NCBI RefSeq assembly: GCF_017308015.1 | Contig: NZ_JAFKFW010000009.1 | Coordinates: 103,508-167,507, forward strand | Source: Allobosea sp. | Lineage (GTDB): Bacteria > Pseudomonadota > Alphaproteobacteria > Rhizobiales > Beijerinckiaceae | DNA length: 64,000 nucleotides | Reading direction: 5' to 3' | Part shown: piece after piece, positions 17,012 through 29,644 of the stretch | Numbering within the stretch: position 1 is the stretch's first letter | Layout of the letters: each line of letters starts with the position of its first letter | The notes under the pieces: model-generated | The model's input: the letters and a program-made list of their open reading frames with translations, nothing else | Told to the model about the DNA's origin: nothing | Databases searched by the model: none | Position numbers and translations under genes: made by a program

Positions 17012-18103
17012 ATGTCCGGCGACCCTGCCCGCCCCCTCCCCGTTCCGCTGACCCTGCTCACCGGCTTCCTCGGCGCCGGCAAGACCACCTTGCTGAATCG
17101 CCTGCTCAAGGACCCGTCGCTGGCCGGCACACTCGTACTCGTCAACGAGTTCGGAGAAATCGGCCTCGACCACCTGATGATCGAAGGCGTCGAGGAGAAC
17201 ATGATTCTCCTCGAATCCGGCTGCCTGTGCTGCACCATCCGCGACGATCTCATCGTCACGCTGGAGGATCTGCTGCGCCGCCGCGACAACGACCGCATCA
17301 CGCCCTTTTCGCGCCTGGTCATCGAGACGACCGGCCTTGCCGATCCCGCCCCGATCCTCAACGTCCTGATCAACCACCCCTATCTCGCCATGCGCTTCCG
17401 ACTCGACGGGGTCGTGACACTGGTCGATGCGGTCAACGGGATGGCGACGCTCGATTCCCATGAGGAGGCCCGCCGCCAGGTCGTTGCCGCCGACCGGCTC
17501 GTGCTGACCAAGGCCGAGCTCGCCACGCCCGAAACCGCCGCCGCCCTGCGGCAACGGCTCGATAGCCTCAATCCGGGAATTGCCATCCTGCAGCCGGACG
17601 CTCCTGCCGCCGACCTGATCGGCGCCGGCCTCTACGATCTCGCGAAGCAACCGCACGCACTGCGCCACTGGCTGGCCGAGGACGCGCTGCCCTGCCACGG
17701 TGACCACGACCACCACCATGGTCACGATCATCACCATGCCCATGACCAGAACCCGCATGACGTCAACCGCCACGACGCCTCGATCCGCGCCTTCGTCCTC
17801 GCCGCCGAACAGCCGATCGCCCGCACCACCTTCGACCTGTTCTGGACGCTGCTGCGCTCCATCCACGGCCCACGCCTGCTACGATTGAAGGGGCTGGTGG
17901 ACATTGCCGGAGAGCCCGGCCGGCCACTGCTCGTTCACGCCGTCCAGCAGATCCTGCACCCCCCCATCCAGCTCGATAGCTGGCCGGATGCCGACCACCG
18001 CTCCCGCCTCGTCCTGATCGTCAAGGATATCGAGGAGGACACCGTACGCAAGCTCTGGTCGGCTTTCCTCGGGCAGATGTCCGCACAACCGCAGACCGCC
18101 TGA
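17012..18103 (+). CDS. CobW/G3E family GTPase, putative metal chaperone
   Basis: A 363-residue G3E GTPase. Walker A is GFLGAGKTT (about residues 18-26), the metal-binding CLCC motif lies near residue 71, and a CobW C-terminal domain follows. A His/Asp-rich loop of roughly 25 residues near 228-255 (HGDHDHHHGHDHHH) is a likely zinc or cobalt store. COG0523 proteins insert metals into client enzymes; the His loop favours the zinc-related branch over cobalamin-synthesis CobW. I see no Zur-like box upstream and no cobalamin genes nearby. A GAGG ribosome site lies 9 bases before ATG 17012. Confidence 0.87.
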   Translation: MSGDPARPLPVPLTLLTGFLGAGKTTLLNRLLKDPSLAGTLVLVNEFGEIGLDHLMIEGVEENMILLESGCLCCTIRDDLIVTLEDLLRRRDNDRITPFSRLVIETTGLADPAPILNVLINHPYLAMRFRLDGVVTLVDAVNGMATLDSHEEARRQVVAADRLVLTKAELATPETAAALRQRLDSLNPGIAILQPDAPAADLIGAGLYDLAKQPHALRHWLAEDALPCHGDHDHHHGHDHHHAHDQNPHDVNRHDASIRAFVLAAEQPIARTTFDLFWTLLRSIHGPRLLRLKGLVDIAGEPGRPLLVHAVQQILHPPIQLDSWPDADHRSRLVLIVKDIEEDTVRKLWSAFLGQMSAQPQTA

Positions 18104-18141
18104 ACCTCGGCCCGTTTCTTGAACCCGGCCCTGCGAGCTGG

Positions 18142-18188
18142 CAGGCGCGCCCGCGCGCCTGGCCATTCCGGTACAGCCATGTGCCGGA
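18142..18188. other. Two consecutive hairpins between the CobW-type and GNAT genes
   Basis: CAGGCGCG-CCCG-CGCGCCTG is a perfect 8-bp stem with a 4-base loop, followed by TCCGG...CCGGA. There is no T-run, so it is not a standard intrinsic terminator. The hairpins may limit read-through or protect the upstream message. Confidence 0.35.
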
Positions 18189-19331
18189 GCGATCCAGAAA
18201 GGTACGGGCAGATGAGCACGATGACGGCTCTGGCGACGACCGACGGCATTGCAGCCATGGCTCGGCCACCCCTGCCGCTCCCTCGTCCGGATGCAGCGAT
18301 CTACAGCGAGCTTCGCCCGCTGGGCGCCTGCGATTCCATCCGCCCGGAATGGGCCGATCTCGCAAGCCGCGCGCTTGAGACCAATCCCTGTCTCGAGCCG
18401 GGCTTCGCGCTGGCTGCCGCGCAACACCTCGTCTCGTTCCACGATACCGAACTGATGCTGCTCTGGCAGGGCGACCCGGGCTCGGAAAGGCGGCGCCTCG
18501 TCGGGCTGGTTCCCTGCCGAACGAGACGCCGGCTCTTCGCCTTCGATACGCTGGAAGGTTTCGCCGATCCGCGCTTGCTGAACGGTACGCCGCTGCTGGA
18601 CCGCACCTTCGCTGCCCCCGCGCTTGCCGCCTTCCTGCGCGGTTGGCACAGGCATAGCCATCCCTACGAAGCGTTTTCCCTGTCTGGAATCGATCCGGCC
18701 GGCGCATTCGCCACGACCCTTGCCCGCGTCGCCGACAGCCATGGCGTCGCGCTCGACTGGAAACCTCTCGTCGGGCGCCGGCTCGAACTGCCTCCCACCG
18801 CTCGCATCGCCACCTCCGACGAAACCCTGCGAGACAAGGGCCGCCTGGTCCTCGCCGAGGCCATGAACCAGGCCGACCGGCGCGACGCCGTCGAGATACT
18901 GCTCGCAATCGAGGCGTCCGGCGCGCGCGGCCGGGCAGGCAAGGCGACATTGCAGGACACTCGCGAGGTTGGCTTCCTGCGCAGCATGAGCCGCGATCTC
19001 GGAAGGCAGAGGCTCTGCCGCATCGCAGTTCTGGTGTTGGACGAGCGGCCGATCGCTGCCGCGCTCACGCTCGGCAAGGGCGCGACCTGCTGGCTCTATC
19101 ACGGCGTCGGCGACGAGGCCTTCGCCGCGCTGGAGCCCTTGCCGATGTTGCTCGCCATGATGCGCAAGCAGCAACCCTCCCGGCAGATCCTGCTGCCCGG
19201 CGGTCTGCCCTTGTTCGGCGCTCGCAACGAGGCCTTCGGCACGATCAGCCTGACCCGGCGCCGGGCGCGAGGAACGCGCCGGCCGGCCGACCTTGCCGCC
19301 CGCATGCGCGAGAAGCTCGCGCACTCGCTGT

Positions 19332-20951
<1,620 letters not shown>

Positions 20952-20965
20952 AATAACTGTCCGGT

Positions 20966-20998
20966 GGGAGGCGCGGCACGATAGGCAGGCCGCCTCCC
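20966..20998 (-). terminator. Candidate terminator after the SsuA-like gene
   Basis: GGGAGGCG and CGCCTCCC pair over 8 bp around a 17-base loop, just downstream of the leftward binding-protein stop at 21045. On the leftward strand the hairpin is followed after some bases by TTATTTT. Moderate support only. Confidence 0.35.
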
Positions 20999-21044
20999 CC
21001 TGTCACGCGTGTCTTGCGTATCCTCTCTCAGCGTAAGGATGCGC

Positions 21045-22106
21045 TCAGAACATGCGTTCGCCTGCCGGCGGCAGATAGGCATCCGTAAAAGCATCGCCCG
21101 CCCGCACCTTGTCGCGGAAGCTCCCCGCCAGAGCGAGCTGATCCAGCGCCTGCACCCAGCGCGCGCGGTCGACCCCACCCAGACCATGCGCGCGTACATA
21201 GGGCGTCAGGATGTTGCGTTCGATGACGGCGGCGAGCTTGTCGCGCTCCACCTCGATCTGAGCGCTCTCGTTGCGGCGCAGAACACCTTGCGCGGCGACA
21301 CCCGGATTGACGACGGTATCGCGGATACCACGCATGACGGCGCGCACGAGCCCCCGCACCGCTTCGGGCTTGGCGTCAGCGAACTTTCCGGAGACGACCA
21401 CCACGCTGCCATAGAGCACGATGCCGTGATCGGCCATTTCCATCAGCACGATATCATCGGCCGGTACGCCGCGCGCTCTCAGCGAGACGGCGGTGGGAGG
21501 GCCGAACGCGAAGAGGGCATCGATCTCCCCTGAGGCGAGCATCGGCTCACGAACCGGCAGGCCAATGGTCTCGATCCGGATCTTGCCGTCGTCGATCTTG
21601 TTGAAGCTCTTGAAGATGGGCCATTGCGCGAAACTGGCATCGATGCTCGCCGTGCCGAGCTTGCGGCCTTCCAGGCTCGTTGGCGCGGTCGTGATCCCCC
21701 GGCTCTTGCGGCCGACCAAGGCATAGCCCGGCCGGTCATGGACGATCATCACCGCCTTGAGATCGGCGCTCGGATTCTCGTCGCGGAAGCGAATGAGCGC
21801 ATTGAGATCACCAAAGCCGGCATCCTGCTCACCGGCTGCCAGGCGCTGCAACATGGCGCGTGTGCCATTCCCGGGCTCGATCACGGCATCGAGCCCTTCG
21901 GTGCCGAAATAGCCCTTGTCCTGCGCCACCAGAAACGGCGCGGTCAGCGCATCGAACCGCCGATCCAGCGCGAAGCGGACGGGGGTGTTACCCTCGGCCT
22001 GAGCCGCCGCGCCCCCGGCGAGGCAGGCAACCGCGGCTCCTGCCGCCAATTGTCCGAACCCGCGCCGGGATGGCACCGAGAGACGAGAGGGCGAAACGAT
22101 CGGCAT
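21045..22106 (-). CDS. ABC transporter substrate-binding protein, SsuA/THI5-like, Tat-exported
   Basis: A 353-residue periplasmic binding protein with a twin-arginine signal, SRRGFGQLAAGAA, cut after AQA. The mature part (VRFALDRRFDALTAPFLVAQDKG onward) has the NMT1/SsuA fold used for nitrate, sulfonate, taurine or pyrimidine-precursor uptake. No permease or ATPase gene is adjacent, so its partners must be elsewhere. GGAGG six bases before ATG 22106 decides the start over an upstream frame extension to 22139. Confidence 0.83.
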   Translation of the reverse strand: MPIVSPSRLSVPSRRGFGQLAAGAAVACLAGGAAAQAEGNTPVRFALDRRFDALTAPFLVAQDKGYFGTEGLDAVIEPGNGTRAMLQRLAAGEQDAGFGDLNALIRFRDENPSADLKAVMIVHDRPGYALVGRKSRGITTAPTSLEGRKLGTASIDASFAQWPIFKSFNKIDDGKIRIETIGLPVREPMLASGEIDALFAFGPPTAVSLRARGVPADDIVLMEMADHGIVLYGSVVVVSGKFADAKPEAVRGLVRAVMRGIRDTVVNPGVAAQGVLRRNESAQIEVERDKLAAVIERNILTPYVRAHGLGGVDRARWVQALDQLALAGSFRDKVRAGDAFTDAYLPPAGERMF

Positions 22107-22166
22107 GTCTAGCCTCCGGCGCCTTGCTGGCTTCAGCACGGGATGATCGTGCGTCCAGTCTTCCTG

Positions 22167-22180
22167 ACATCATAAGATGT
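22167..22180. promoter_or_regulatory. Palindrome upstream of the SsuA-like gene
   Basis: ACATC-ATAA-GATGT is a perfect 5+4+5 palindrome 61 bases upstream of the binding-protein start, in a locally AT-rich patch, with TTGA...TCAA right beside it at 22180-22194. It is placed where a promoter or operator would be. Confidence 0.3.
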
Positions 22181-22357
22181 TGAAATGCCGTCAACACGAT
22201 GGAAGTTCCGTTACGTTTTCGGGCCAGCGCCGGTCCTGCCCCCTTCCGATGGAAGCCCACACCAATTTTGCAGCGGATGGGTCTCAATCCCTCCTGCAAA
22301 CGAAGGAGGGCCGAAAAGCCTCTCTTCCTGCCGCTTCGCTTGCCGAAGGAAGAAGGC

Positions 22358-23458
22358 TCAGGCGGCACGATAGCGCGCCAGCCAATGCGCATAGGGCGCC
22401 GGCAGCGTCGCCCAGGCCGGGTTCTCGACGCCGAGCGCCTGCGCTGCGGCATAGGGCCAATGCGGATCGGCCAGCAACGGCCGGCCCAGCGTCACCAGAT
22501 CGACCTTGCCTTCACGGACCAATGCGTCGGCTTGCTCGGGCCTGCTGATGTACCAGCTCGTCGAGGCCGGCAGGCCGGTCTCACGGCGCACCCGCTCGAC
22601 GACGGGCGCGAGAAAAGCCGGTCCCCACGGAATCTTCGCTTCGTTGGTCGAGAAGCCGACGCTGACGTCGATGAAGTCGAGCCCCTCGTCCTTCAGGCGC
22701 CTCACCAGTTCGATCGCCTCGCCGAGCGTCTCCTCGTCGCGCCCGTCATACTCGATCACGCCGAGGCGGGCAGAGAGCGGCCGGTTTTCGGGCCAGACCT
22801 TGCGGACGGCAGCCAGCGTCTCGATCAGGAAGCGACTGCGGTTCTCGAAGCTGCCGCCATAGGCGTCGTCGCGCTTGTTGGCATGCGGCGAGAGGAAGTT
22901 CTGCGCGAGATAGCCATGGGCGAAATGCAGCTTCAGCCACTCGATGCCAATATCGCGGGCGCGCTCCGCCGCCGCGGCGAAATCGCCGCGTACACGCGCG
23001 ATATCAGCGGGGGTCATCGCACGCGGCATACGCCCGAGCCCACCGCCATGCGCCACGGCGGAGGGCGCGATCGTCTCCCAGCCCCGCTCGTCATTGGCCG
23101 GGATATGATCGTCGCCTTCCCAAGGCAGGTTGGCGCTGGCCTTGCGTCCGGCATGGCCGATCTGGATGCCCGTGACCGCGCCGGCCTTATGCATCTCTGC
23201 GACGATCGGCGCCAGCGCTTGCGCCTGTTCGTCATTCCAGAGCCCGAGGCAACCCGGCGTGATCCGCCCTTCCGGCGAGACGCCGGTCGCCTCGATCACC
23301 ACGAGCCCGGTGCCCCCGCGCGCGATCCCCGCGAGATGTGCCCGGTGCCATTCGTTGGCAACGCCGTTCTGCGCCATGTACTGGCACATCGGCGAGGCGA
23401 CGATACGATTGCGAAGGGTGACGTCCTTCAGACTGAAGGGTTCGAACAGGCCAGGCAT
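22358..23458 (-). CDS. NADH:flavin oxidoreductase, old yellow enzyme family (YqjM type)
   Basis: A 366-residue FMN-dependent ene-reductase. The regulatory Cys in ASPMCQY (residue 25) and IQIGHAGRK mark the thermophilic-like YqjM/NamA subgroup. The substrate-anion site reads HFAHGYLAQNFLSP where many members have HAAHGYL, so the H-x-x-H pair is kept. It reduces activated C=C bonds of enones, maleimides or nitro-compounds. The gene is divergent from an ArsR-family regulator with shared operator-like repeats between them, which suggests induction by its substrate. Confidence 0.9.
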   Translation of the reverse strand: MPGLFEPFSLKDVTLRNRIVASPMCQYMAQNGVANEWHRAHLAGIARGGTGLVVIEATGVSPEGRITPGCLGLWNDEQAQALAPIVAEMHKAGAVTGIQIGHAGRKASANLPWEGDDHIPANDERGWETIAPSAVAHGGGLGRMPRAMTPADIARVRGDFAAAAERARDIGIEWLKLHFAHGYLAQNFLSPHANKRDDAYGGSFENRSRFLIETLAAVRKVWPENRPLSARLGVIEYDGRDEETLGEAIELVRRLKDEGLDFIDVSVGFSTNEAKIPWGPAFLAPVVERVRRETGLPASTSWYISRPEQADALVREGKVDLVTLGRPLLADPHWPYAAAQALGVENPAWATLPAPYAHWLARYRAA

Positions 23459-23489
23459 GATGCGGCTCCGCGCAGGTGGATTCCTATTG

Positions 23490-23513
23490 TTCGATAGTTC
23501 GATATTTTTCGAA
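23490..23513. promoter_or_regulatory. Operator-like TTCGATA repeats between OYE and arsR genes
   Basis: Two direct TTCGATA copies (23490-23496, 23498-23504) and the palindrome TTCGAA (23508-23513) fall in a strikingly AT-rich patch between the divergent genes. The spacing would let a winged-helix dimer cover both promoters. The likely binder is the ArsR-type protein encoded alongside. Confidence 0.5.
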
Positions 23514-23551
23514 TTTTGGCAAGTTCAAAACCCTGTGATAGGTTGCCAGCC

Positions 23552-23857
23552 ATGCGTCATGCCCGTCTGCCCGCCTCCGAACACATCGCGCTCGAGGACG
23601 TCTTCCACGCGCTGAGCGACCCGTTCCGGCTCGGAGTCGTCCGCCGGCTTGCCGTCGAGGGCGAGCAGAGCTGTCAGGCGCTGGAGGGCGACCGGCCGAA
23701 ATCCAGCGTCTCGCATCATTTTCGCGTGCTGCGCGAGGCTGGATTGATCCGCACCCGCAACGAGGGCGTGACGCGGATGAATGCACTGCGCCGCGACGAC
23801 ATCGAGCAGCGCTTTCCCGGCCTGCTCGACTGCGTGATGTCCAGAGCGAACGATTGA
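23552..23857 (+). CDS. ArsR family transcriptional regulator
   Basis: A 101-residue winged-helix protein. The sequence HALSDPFRLGVVRRLA, then KSSVSHHFRVLREAGLI (recognition helix) and RNEGVTRMNAL (wing) fit the ArsR/SmtB fold. The Cys/His metal-binding patterns of ArsR or SmtB are lacking; a single Cys lies in GEQSCQALEG. It may therefore sense an organic or redox signal through Cys, as QsrR/YodB-type regulators do, which is inference. It is divergent from the old-yellow-enzyme gene and probably represses it. Confidence 0.87.
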   Translation: MRHARLPASEHIALEDVFHALSDPFRLGVVRRLAVEGEQSCQALEGDRPKSSVSHHFRVLREAGLIRTRNEGVTRMNALRRDDIEQRFPGLLDCVMSRAND

Positions 23858-23903
23858 TCGTCTGGCGGTTCCGCTTGGCGCAGCATCGCCCTATGCTCGC
23901 GCC

Positions 23904-24398
23904 ATGAGCCTTCCTTACCGCCCCAATGTCGGCATCGCCCTGTTCAATGCGCAGGGCCTGGTCTTCGCCGGCCGCTCGCATAGTGCCGGCCCCGAGATCG
24001 TCCTGCCCGGCCTCGAATGGCAGATGCCGCAAGGCGGCATAGACCCGAACGAGGACATCGTCGCTGCCGCCCGTCGCGAGCTGGAGGAGGAAACCGGCGT
24101 CACGCAGGCCGATCTTCTGGCCGTGACCGATAACTGGTGGAGCTACGATTTCCCGGCCTATGACGGTCCCTGGCACAAGCTCGCCGCCTTCCGCGGCCAG
24201 CGCCAGCGCTGGGTCGCCTTCCGCTTCACCGGCAGCGAAGAGGCCATGAATATCGGCAAGCCCAATGGCGACGAGCCACCGGAATTCAGCGAATGGCGCT
24301 GGCGCCCCCTCGCCGAAATGCCGGAACTGGTCGTCCCGTTCAAGCGGCCGGTCTACGAGAAGGTAGCCCAGGCCTTTGTCGCTTTCGCGACACCCTGA
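23904..24398 (+). CDS. rppH: RNA pyrophosphohydrolase (Nudix)
   Basis: A 164-residue Nudix hydrolase. The start LPYRPNVGIALFN and the Nudix box from GGIDPNED to RRELEEETGV (about residues 44-66) match RppH/IalA. It removes pyrophosphate from the 5' end of messages and so starts mRNA decay; the Bartonella homologue was named invasion-associated protein A. It ends 22 bases before a strong bidirectional terminator shared with atpC. Confidence 0.93.
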   Translation: MSLPYRPNVGIALFNAQGLVFAGRSHSAGPEIVLPGLEWQMPQGGIDPNEDIVAAARRELEEETGVTQADLLAVTDNWWSYDFPAYDGPWHKLAAFRGQRQRWVAFRFTGSEEAMNIGKPNGDEPPEFSEWRWRPLAEMPELVVPFKRPVYEKVAQAFVAFATP

Positions 24399-24420
24399 CG
24401 ACCAAGCTCCGGAAACGAAA

Positions 24421-24440
24421 AGGGCCGCTCGCGCGGCCCT
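24421..24440. terminator. Bidirectional terminator between rppH and atpC
   Basis: AGGGCCGC-TCGC-GCGGCCCT is a perfect 8-bp stem with a 4-base loop, flanked by GAAA AT-rich text on the left and TTTCG on the right. It lies between the convergent rppH and atp operon ends, so it can stop transcription from both sides. Confidence 0.8.
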
Positions 24441-24465
24441 TTCGCGTTCCGAAACTGATGGCGGA

Positions 24466-24879
24466 TCAGGCTGCCTTGCGCTGCTCGAAGACGTGCTTGA
24501 ACTCGCGCAACTGTACCAGCGTCTCCTGCAGGCGCTTCTTGTCCTCGTCCGAATGCGAGCCGGCGAGACGGGTCTCGGCCGTCAGGATCTCGGCATCGAG
24601 CACGGCGGTGTCGACGTCCTCGATGAAGCGGCCCTGCTCGGCCAGAATCGTCGTCGACGTCTGGTTGACCTCGACGAGGCCGCCATTGACGAAGAATTCC
24701 TTGCCGTTCTGATCCGTCGTCTGGACGAAGACGATGCCGGCCTTGAGCGTCGCGACGAACGGCGCATGGCCCGCGAGCACGGTCACCTCGCCCTCGACCG
24801 AGGGGATGATAACGCTGACGACATCGCCCGAGAACAGGATGCGCTCCGGCGAGACGAGTTCAAACTTGAAGGTGGCCAT
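24466..24879 (-). CDS. atpC: ATP synthase F1 epsilon subunit
   Basis: A 137-residue epsilon subunit, the rotor-stalk partner of gamma. The N-terminal beta-sandwich shows FELVSPERILFSGDV and GEVTVLAGHAPFVATLKAG, and a short helical C-terminal domain follows. It is the last gene of the leftward atpHAGDC operon, 130 bases downstream of atpD, with a strong hairpin in that gap. Confidence 0.95.
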   Translation of the reverse strand: MATFKFELVSPERILFSGDVVSVIIPSVEGEVTVLAGHAPFVATLKAGIVFVQTTDQNGKEFFVNGGLVEVNQTSTTILAEQGRFIEDVDTAVLDAEILTAETRLAGSHSDEDKKRLQETLVQLREFKHVFEQRKAA

Positions 24880-24969
24880 CGCCTGTCTTTTCCTCCGACG
24901 TCACCCCGATCGCCGGACAGCGTCGGGGGCCATGCCAGATTTCTTAACAATCCATGCCGGGCATGGTTC

Positions 24970-24989
24970 CGGGCGGCCGGAGCCGCCCG
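24970..24989. other. Intercistronic hairpin between atpD and atpC
   Basis: CGGGCGGC-CGGA-GCCGCCCG is a perfect 8-bp GC stem with a 4-base loop in the 130-base gap. A second small stem, CATGC...GGCATG, lies next to it at 24953-24965. Neither is followed by a T-run. It may stabilise the atpD message or lower atpC expression relative to atpD. Confidence 0.5.
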
Positions 24990-25009
24990 AAAGGAAGGAT
25001 GCGCGAAAC

Positions 25010-26509
<1,500 letters not shown>

Positions 26510-26568
26510 CTAGCGCATTCGGATGTAGCGGCTGCCGGCGGCTCGCGCCACCGGCGAAGATTAGGCGG

Positions 26569-27438
26569 TTAGAGCGCTTCCGCGCCGGAAATGATCTCGA
26601 TCAGTTCCTTCGTGATCATCGCCTGACGCGAGCGGTTGTAGAGCTGCGTCTGCTTCTTGATCATCTCGCCGGCGTTGCGCGTGGCGGAATCCATCGCCGA
26701 CATGCGCGCGCCCTGCTCGGAAGCAGCATTCTCGAGCAGCCCACGCAGAATCTGGACGGTCAGGTTGCGCGGCAGCAGCGCTTCCAGGATCTCGCCTTCG
26801 TCCGGCTCGTAATCGTAGACGGCATCGCTCTGCTTCGTCCCTTCCGGGATTTCGGCCGGAATGATGCGCTGCGCCGTCGGGATCTGGGCGATCACCGAGC
26901 GGAACTTCGAGAAGAACAGCGTCGCGACGTCGAACTCGCCATTGCCGAAGCGGGTGAGCACGTTCTGAGCGACGGTCTCGGCATTGACGAAACCAACCTG
27001 CTTGAACTCGCGCAGGTCGATGAACTCGATGATCTCAGACGCGAACTGGCGGCGCAGGATATCGTAGCCCTTCTTGCCGACGCAGATGATCTTGACCGTC
27101 TTGCCCTCGGCTTTCAGCGCATTGGCCTTGTCGCGGGCGAGGCGCGCGATCGAGGAGTTGAAGGCGCCGCACAGGCCGCGCTCGGCGGTCAGCACCAGCA
27201 GCAGATGCACCTTGTCCGAGCCCGTGCCCGCAATCAGGCGCGGCGCGCTCGAACCGGACACGCCGGAAGCGAGGTTCGCCAGCACCGTCTCCATGCGCTC
27301 GGCATAGGGGCGCGCGGCCTCGGCGGCCGACTGCGCCCGGCGCAGCTTCGCGGCCGCGACCATCTGCATGGCCTTGGTGATCTTCTGCGTCGCCTTCACC
27401 GAGGCGATGCGGTTGCGTAGGTCCTTAAGGGACGGCAT
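26569..27438 (-). CDS. atpG: ATP synthase F1 gamma subunit
   Basis: A 289-residue gamma subunit forming the central rotor shaft. The N-terminal helix [20 protein letters not shown] and the C-terminal helix with [19 protein letters not shown] are the conserved coiled pair; [10 protein letters not shown]-type text appears as [13 protein letters not shown] ~104-base gap to atpA holds a degraded palindromic repeat. Confidence 0.96.
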   Translation of the reverse strand: MPSLKDLRNRIASVKATQKITKAMQMVAAAKLRRAQSAAEAARPYAERMETVLANLASGVSGSSAPRLIAGTGSDKVHLLLVLTAERGLCGAFNSSIARLARDKANALKAEGKTVKIICVGKKGYDILRRQFASEIIEFIDLREFKQVGFVNAETVAQNVLTRFGNGEFDVATLFFSKFRSVIAQIPTAQRIIPAEIPEGTKQSDAVYDYEPDEGEILEALLPRNLTVQILRGLLENAASEQGARMSAMDSATRNAGEMIKKQTQLYNRSRQAMITKELIEIISGAEAL

Positions 27439-27477
27439 CCGATCTTGATCCCCTACTCGTCAGCCGCGACGGACGCG

Positions 27478-27542
27478 GCAACGAAGCAATCCAGAGAAGC
27501 AGCGCGGCTGAGCGTTGGGCTCGGCCGCGCCGGCAATGACGA
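27478..27542. repeat. Degraded palindromic repeat between atpA and atpG
   Basis: GGCAACGAAGCAATCCAG and, further on, CCGGCAATGACG match parts of the larger inverted repeat at 53671-53768 (AAGCAAT...CCTGGATTGC and CGCAATGACGG). The internal part is altered. Its presence inside the atp operon transcript sets it apart from the other copies, which lie between convergent genes. Confidence 0.5.
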
Positions 27543-29075
27543 TCAGGCGAAGGACTTCGCGAAGCCCGCGACGATGTCCTTGAGCTTGGCGGCGTTGGCG
27601 TCCGACAGGTCCTTCGACGAGCCGATCTCGTTGAGCATGTCCGCATGCTTGCCGCGCACCAGCGAGAGCAGACCTTCCTCGAAGGCCCGAACCTTGGTGA
27701 CCGGCAGCGCGTCGAGATAGCCGTTCACGCCGGCATAGATCACGACGACCTGCTCTTCCATCTTCAGCGGCGAGAACTGCGGCTGCTTCAGGAGCTCGGT
27801 CAGGCGGGCGCCGCGGTTGAGCAGACGCTGCGTGACCGCGTCGAGGTCCGAACCGAACTGGGCGAATGCGGCCATCTCGCGATACTGGGCGAGCTCGCCC
27901 TTGATCTTGCCCGCGACCTTCTTGGTGGCCTTCGTCTGCGCCGAGGAGCCGACGCGCGACACCGAGAGGCCGACGTTCACGGCCGGGCGGATGCCCTGGT
28001 AGAACAGGTCAGTCTCCAGGAAGATCTGACCGTCGGTGATCGAAATCACGTTGGTCGGGATGTAGGCTGACACGTCGTTCGCCTGCGTCTCGATGACCGG
28101 CAGCGCCGTCAGCGAGCCAAGGCCGGCGGCCTCACCCATCTTCGCCGCGCGCTCGAGCAGGCGGGAGTGGAGATAGAACACGTCGCCCGGATACGCTTCG
28201 CGGCCCGGCGGGCGGCGCAGCAGCAGCGACATCTGACGGTAGGCGACAGCCTGCTTGGAGAGGTCGTCATAGATGATGACGGCATGCATGCCGTTGTCGC
28301 GGAAGAACTCGCCCATGGCGCAGCCGGCGAAGGGCGCCAGGAACTGCATCGGGGCGGCGTCCGAGGCGGTGGCCGCGACGACGATCGAGTACTCGAGAGC
28401 GCCGCGCTCTTCCAGGACCTTCACGAACTGGGCAACGGTCGAGCGCTTCTGGCCGACGGCGACGTAGACGCAGTAGAGCTTCTGGCTCTCGGGAGCGTCG
28501 GCGCCGTTCAGCGACTTCTGGTTCAGGATGGTGTCGAGCGCCACGGCGGTCTTGCCGGTCTGGCGGTCGCCGATGATGAGCTCGCGCTGGCCGCGGCCGA
28601 TCGGGATCAGGGCGTCGATCGCCTTGAGGCCGGTCGCCATCGGCTCGTGCACCGACTTGCGCGGGATGATGCCGGGCGCCTTGACGTCGACGCGGGCGCG
28701 CTTGGCAGCCTTGATCGGGCCCTTGCCGTCGATCGGATTGCCGAGGGCGTCGACGACGCGGCCGAGCAGCTCCTTGCCGACGGGGACGTCGACGATGGCG
28801 CCGGTGCGCTTGACGGTCTGGCCTTCCTTGATGTCGCGGTCGGAACCGAAGATCACGACGCCGACATTGTCGCTCTCGAGGTTCAGCGCCATGCCGCGCA
28901 CACCGGTCTCGAACTCGACCATCTCACCGGCCTGAACCTTGTCGAGGCCGTAGACGCGGGCGATGCCGTCACCGACGGAGAGAACCTGACCGACTTCGGT
29001 GACCGAAGCTTCCGAGCCGAAGTTCGAAATCTGGGCCTTCAGGATGGCGGAGATTTCAGCGGGGCGGATGTCCAT
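27543..29075 (-). CDS. atpA: ATP synthase F1 alpha subunit
   Basis: A 510-residue non-catalytic alpha subunit. The nucleotide loop is [13 protein letters not shown], with [13 protein letters not shown] and [23 protein letters not shown] following. The ATG overlaps the atpH stop as TGATG, so translation is probably coupled. No atpB/E/F genes are present; in alphaproteobacteria the F0 genes form a separate operon. Confidence 0.97.
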   Translation of the reverse strand: MDIRPAEISAILKAQISNFGSEASVTEVGQVLSVGDGIARVYGLDKVQAGEMVEFETGVRGMALNLESDNVGVVIFGSDRDIKEGQTVKRTGAIVDVPVGKELLGRVVDALGNPIDGKGPIKAAKRARVDVKAPGIIPRKSVHEPMATGLKAIDALIPIGRGQRELIIGDRQTGKTAVALDTILNQKSLNGADAPESQKLYCVYVAVGQKRSTVAQFVKVLEERGALEYSIVVAATASDAAPMQFLAPFAGCAMGEFFRDNGMHAVIIYDDLSKQAVAYRQMSLLLRRPPGREAYPGDVFYLHSRLLERAAKMGEAAGLGSLTALPVIETQANDVSAYIPTNVISITDGQIFLETDLFYQGIRPAVNVGLSVSRVGSSAQTKATKKVAGKIKGELAQYREMAAFAQFGSDLDAVTQRLLNRGARLTELLKQPQFSPLKMEEQVVVIYAGVNGYLDALPVTKVRAFEEGLLSLVRGKHADMLNEIGSSKDLSDANAAKLKDIVAGFAKSFA

Positions 29076-29644
29076 CAGCCGACCTCTTTCATGGCAAGAC
29101 GAATTGAATTGAGTTTGGTTTTCAGCGAGGCATCGACCATGCGGGAGCCCATCTTGACGATGAGCCCGCCGATCAGGGTCGGGTCAATCTTGATCGAAAC
29201 GTCGACATCCTTGCCGGCGACGCCCTTCAGCGCCGCGCGGATCTCGTCGACGCGCTTGACCGTGGGCTCCTCGGCCACCGTCACCTCGGCGGAGACGATG
29301 CCCTTGGCCTCGGCGACCAGACGCTTGTAGCCGGCGATCATGCCCGGCAGCGCGAAGAGACGGCGCTTGCTGGCGACGAGGCCGATGAAATTGGCGGCGA
29401 TGCCGGTGATGCCGGCCTTCTCGAGCACAGCCTTGATCGCCGCGACCTGCTCCTCGGCCGTAAAGGCCGGGCTCTCGATCAGGCGCGTCAGGTCCGCGCT
29501 CTCGGCGAGCAGACCGTTGAAGGCATCCAGAGCGGTCGCGACGGCGTCGATCGCACCCGCTTCCTCAGCCAGCTCGAACAGAGCGGTGGCATAGCGCTGA
29601 GCTACGCCCGACACCAATGTCCCCTGCGATCCGCCTTCAGCCAC
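29075..29644 (-). CDS. atpH: ATP synthase F1 delta subunit
   Basis: A 189-residue delta subunit of the peripheral stalk. The start region [19 protein letters not shown] and the C-terminal [25 protein letters not shown] are family hallmarks. I chose GTG 29644; a TTG at 29665 would add seven charged residues that are not conserved. It is the first gene of atpHAGDC; the ~200 bases before it presumably hold the operon promoter, though I could not identify it with confidence. Confidence 0.93.
   Translation of the reverse strand: MAEGGSQGTLVSGVAQRYATALFELAEEAGAIDAVATALDAFNGLLAESADLTRLIESPAFTAEEQVAAIKAVLEKAGITGIAANFIGLVASKRRLFALPGMIAGYKRLVAEAKGIVSAEVTVAEEPTVKRVDEIRAALKGVAGKDVDVSIKIDPTLIGGLIVKMGSRMVDASLKTKLNSIRLAMKEVG

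Noticed and set aside
17694-17770. Short CAC/CAT-rich tandem pattern
   Set aside because: It is the codon-level trace of the His-rich loop of the CobW-type protein, not a separate DNA repeat.
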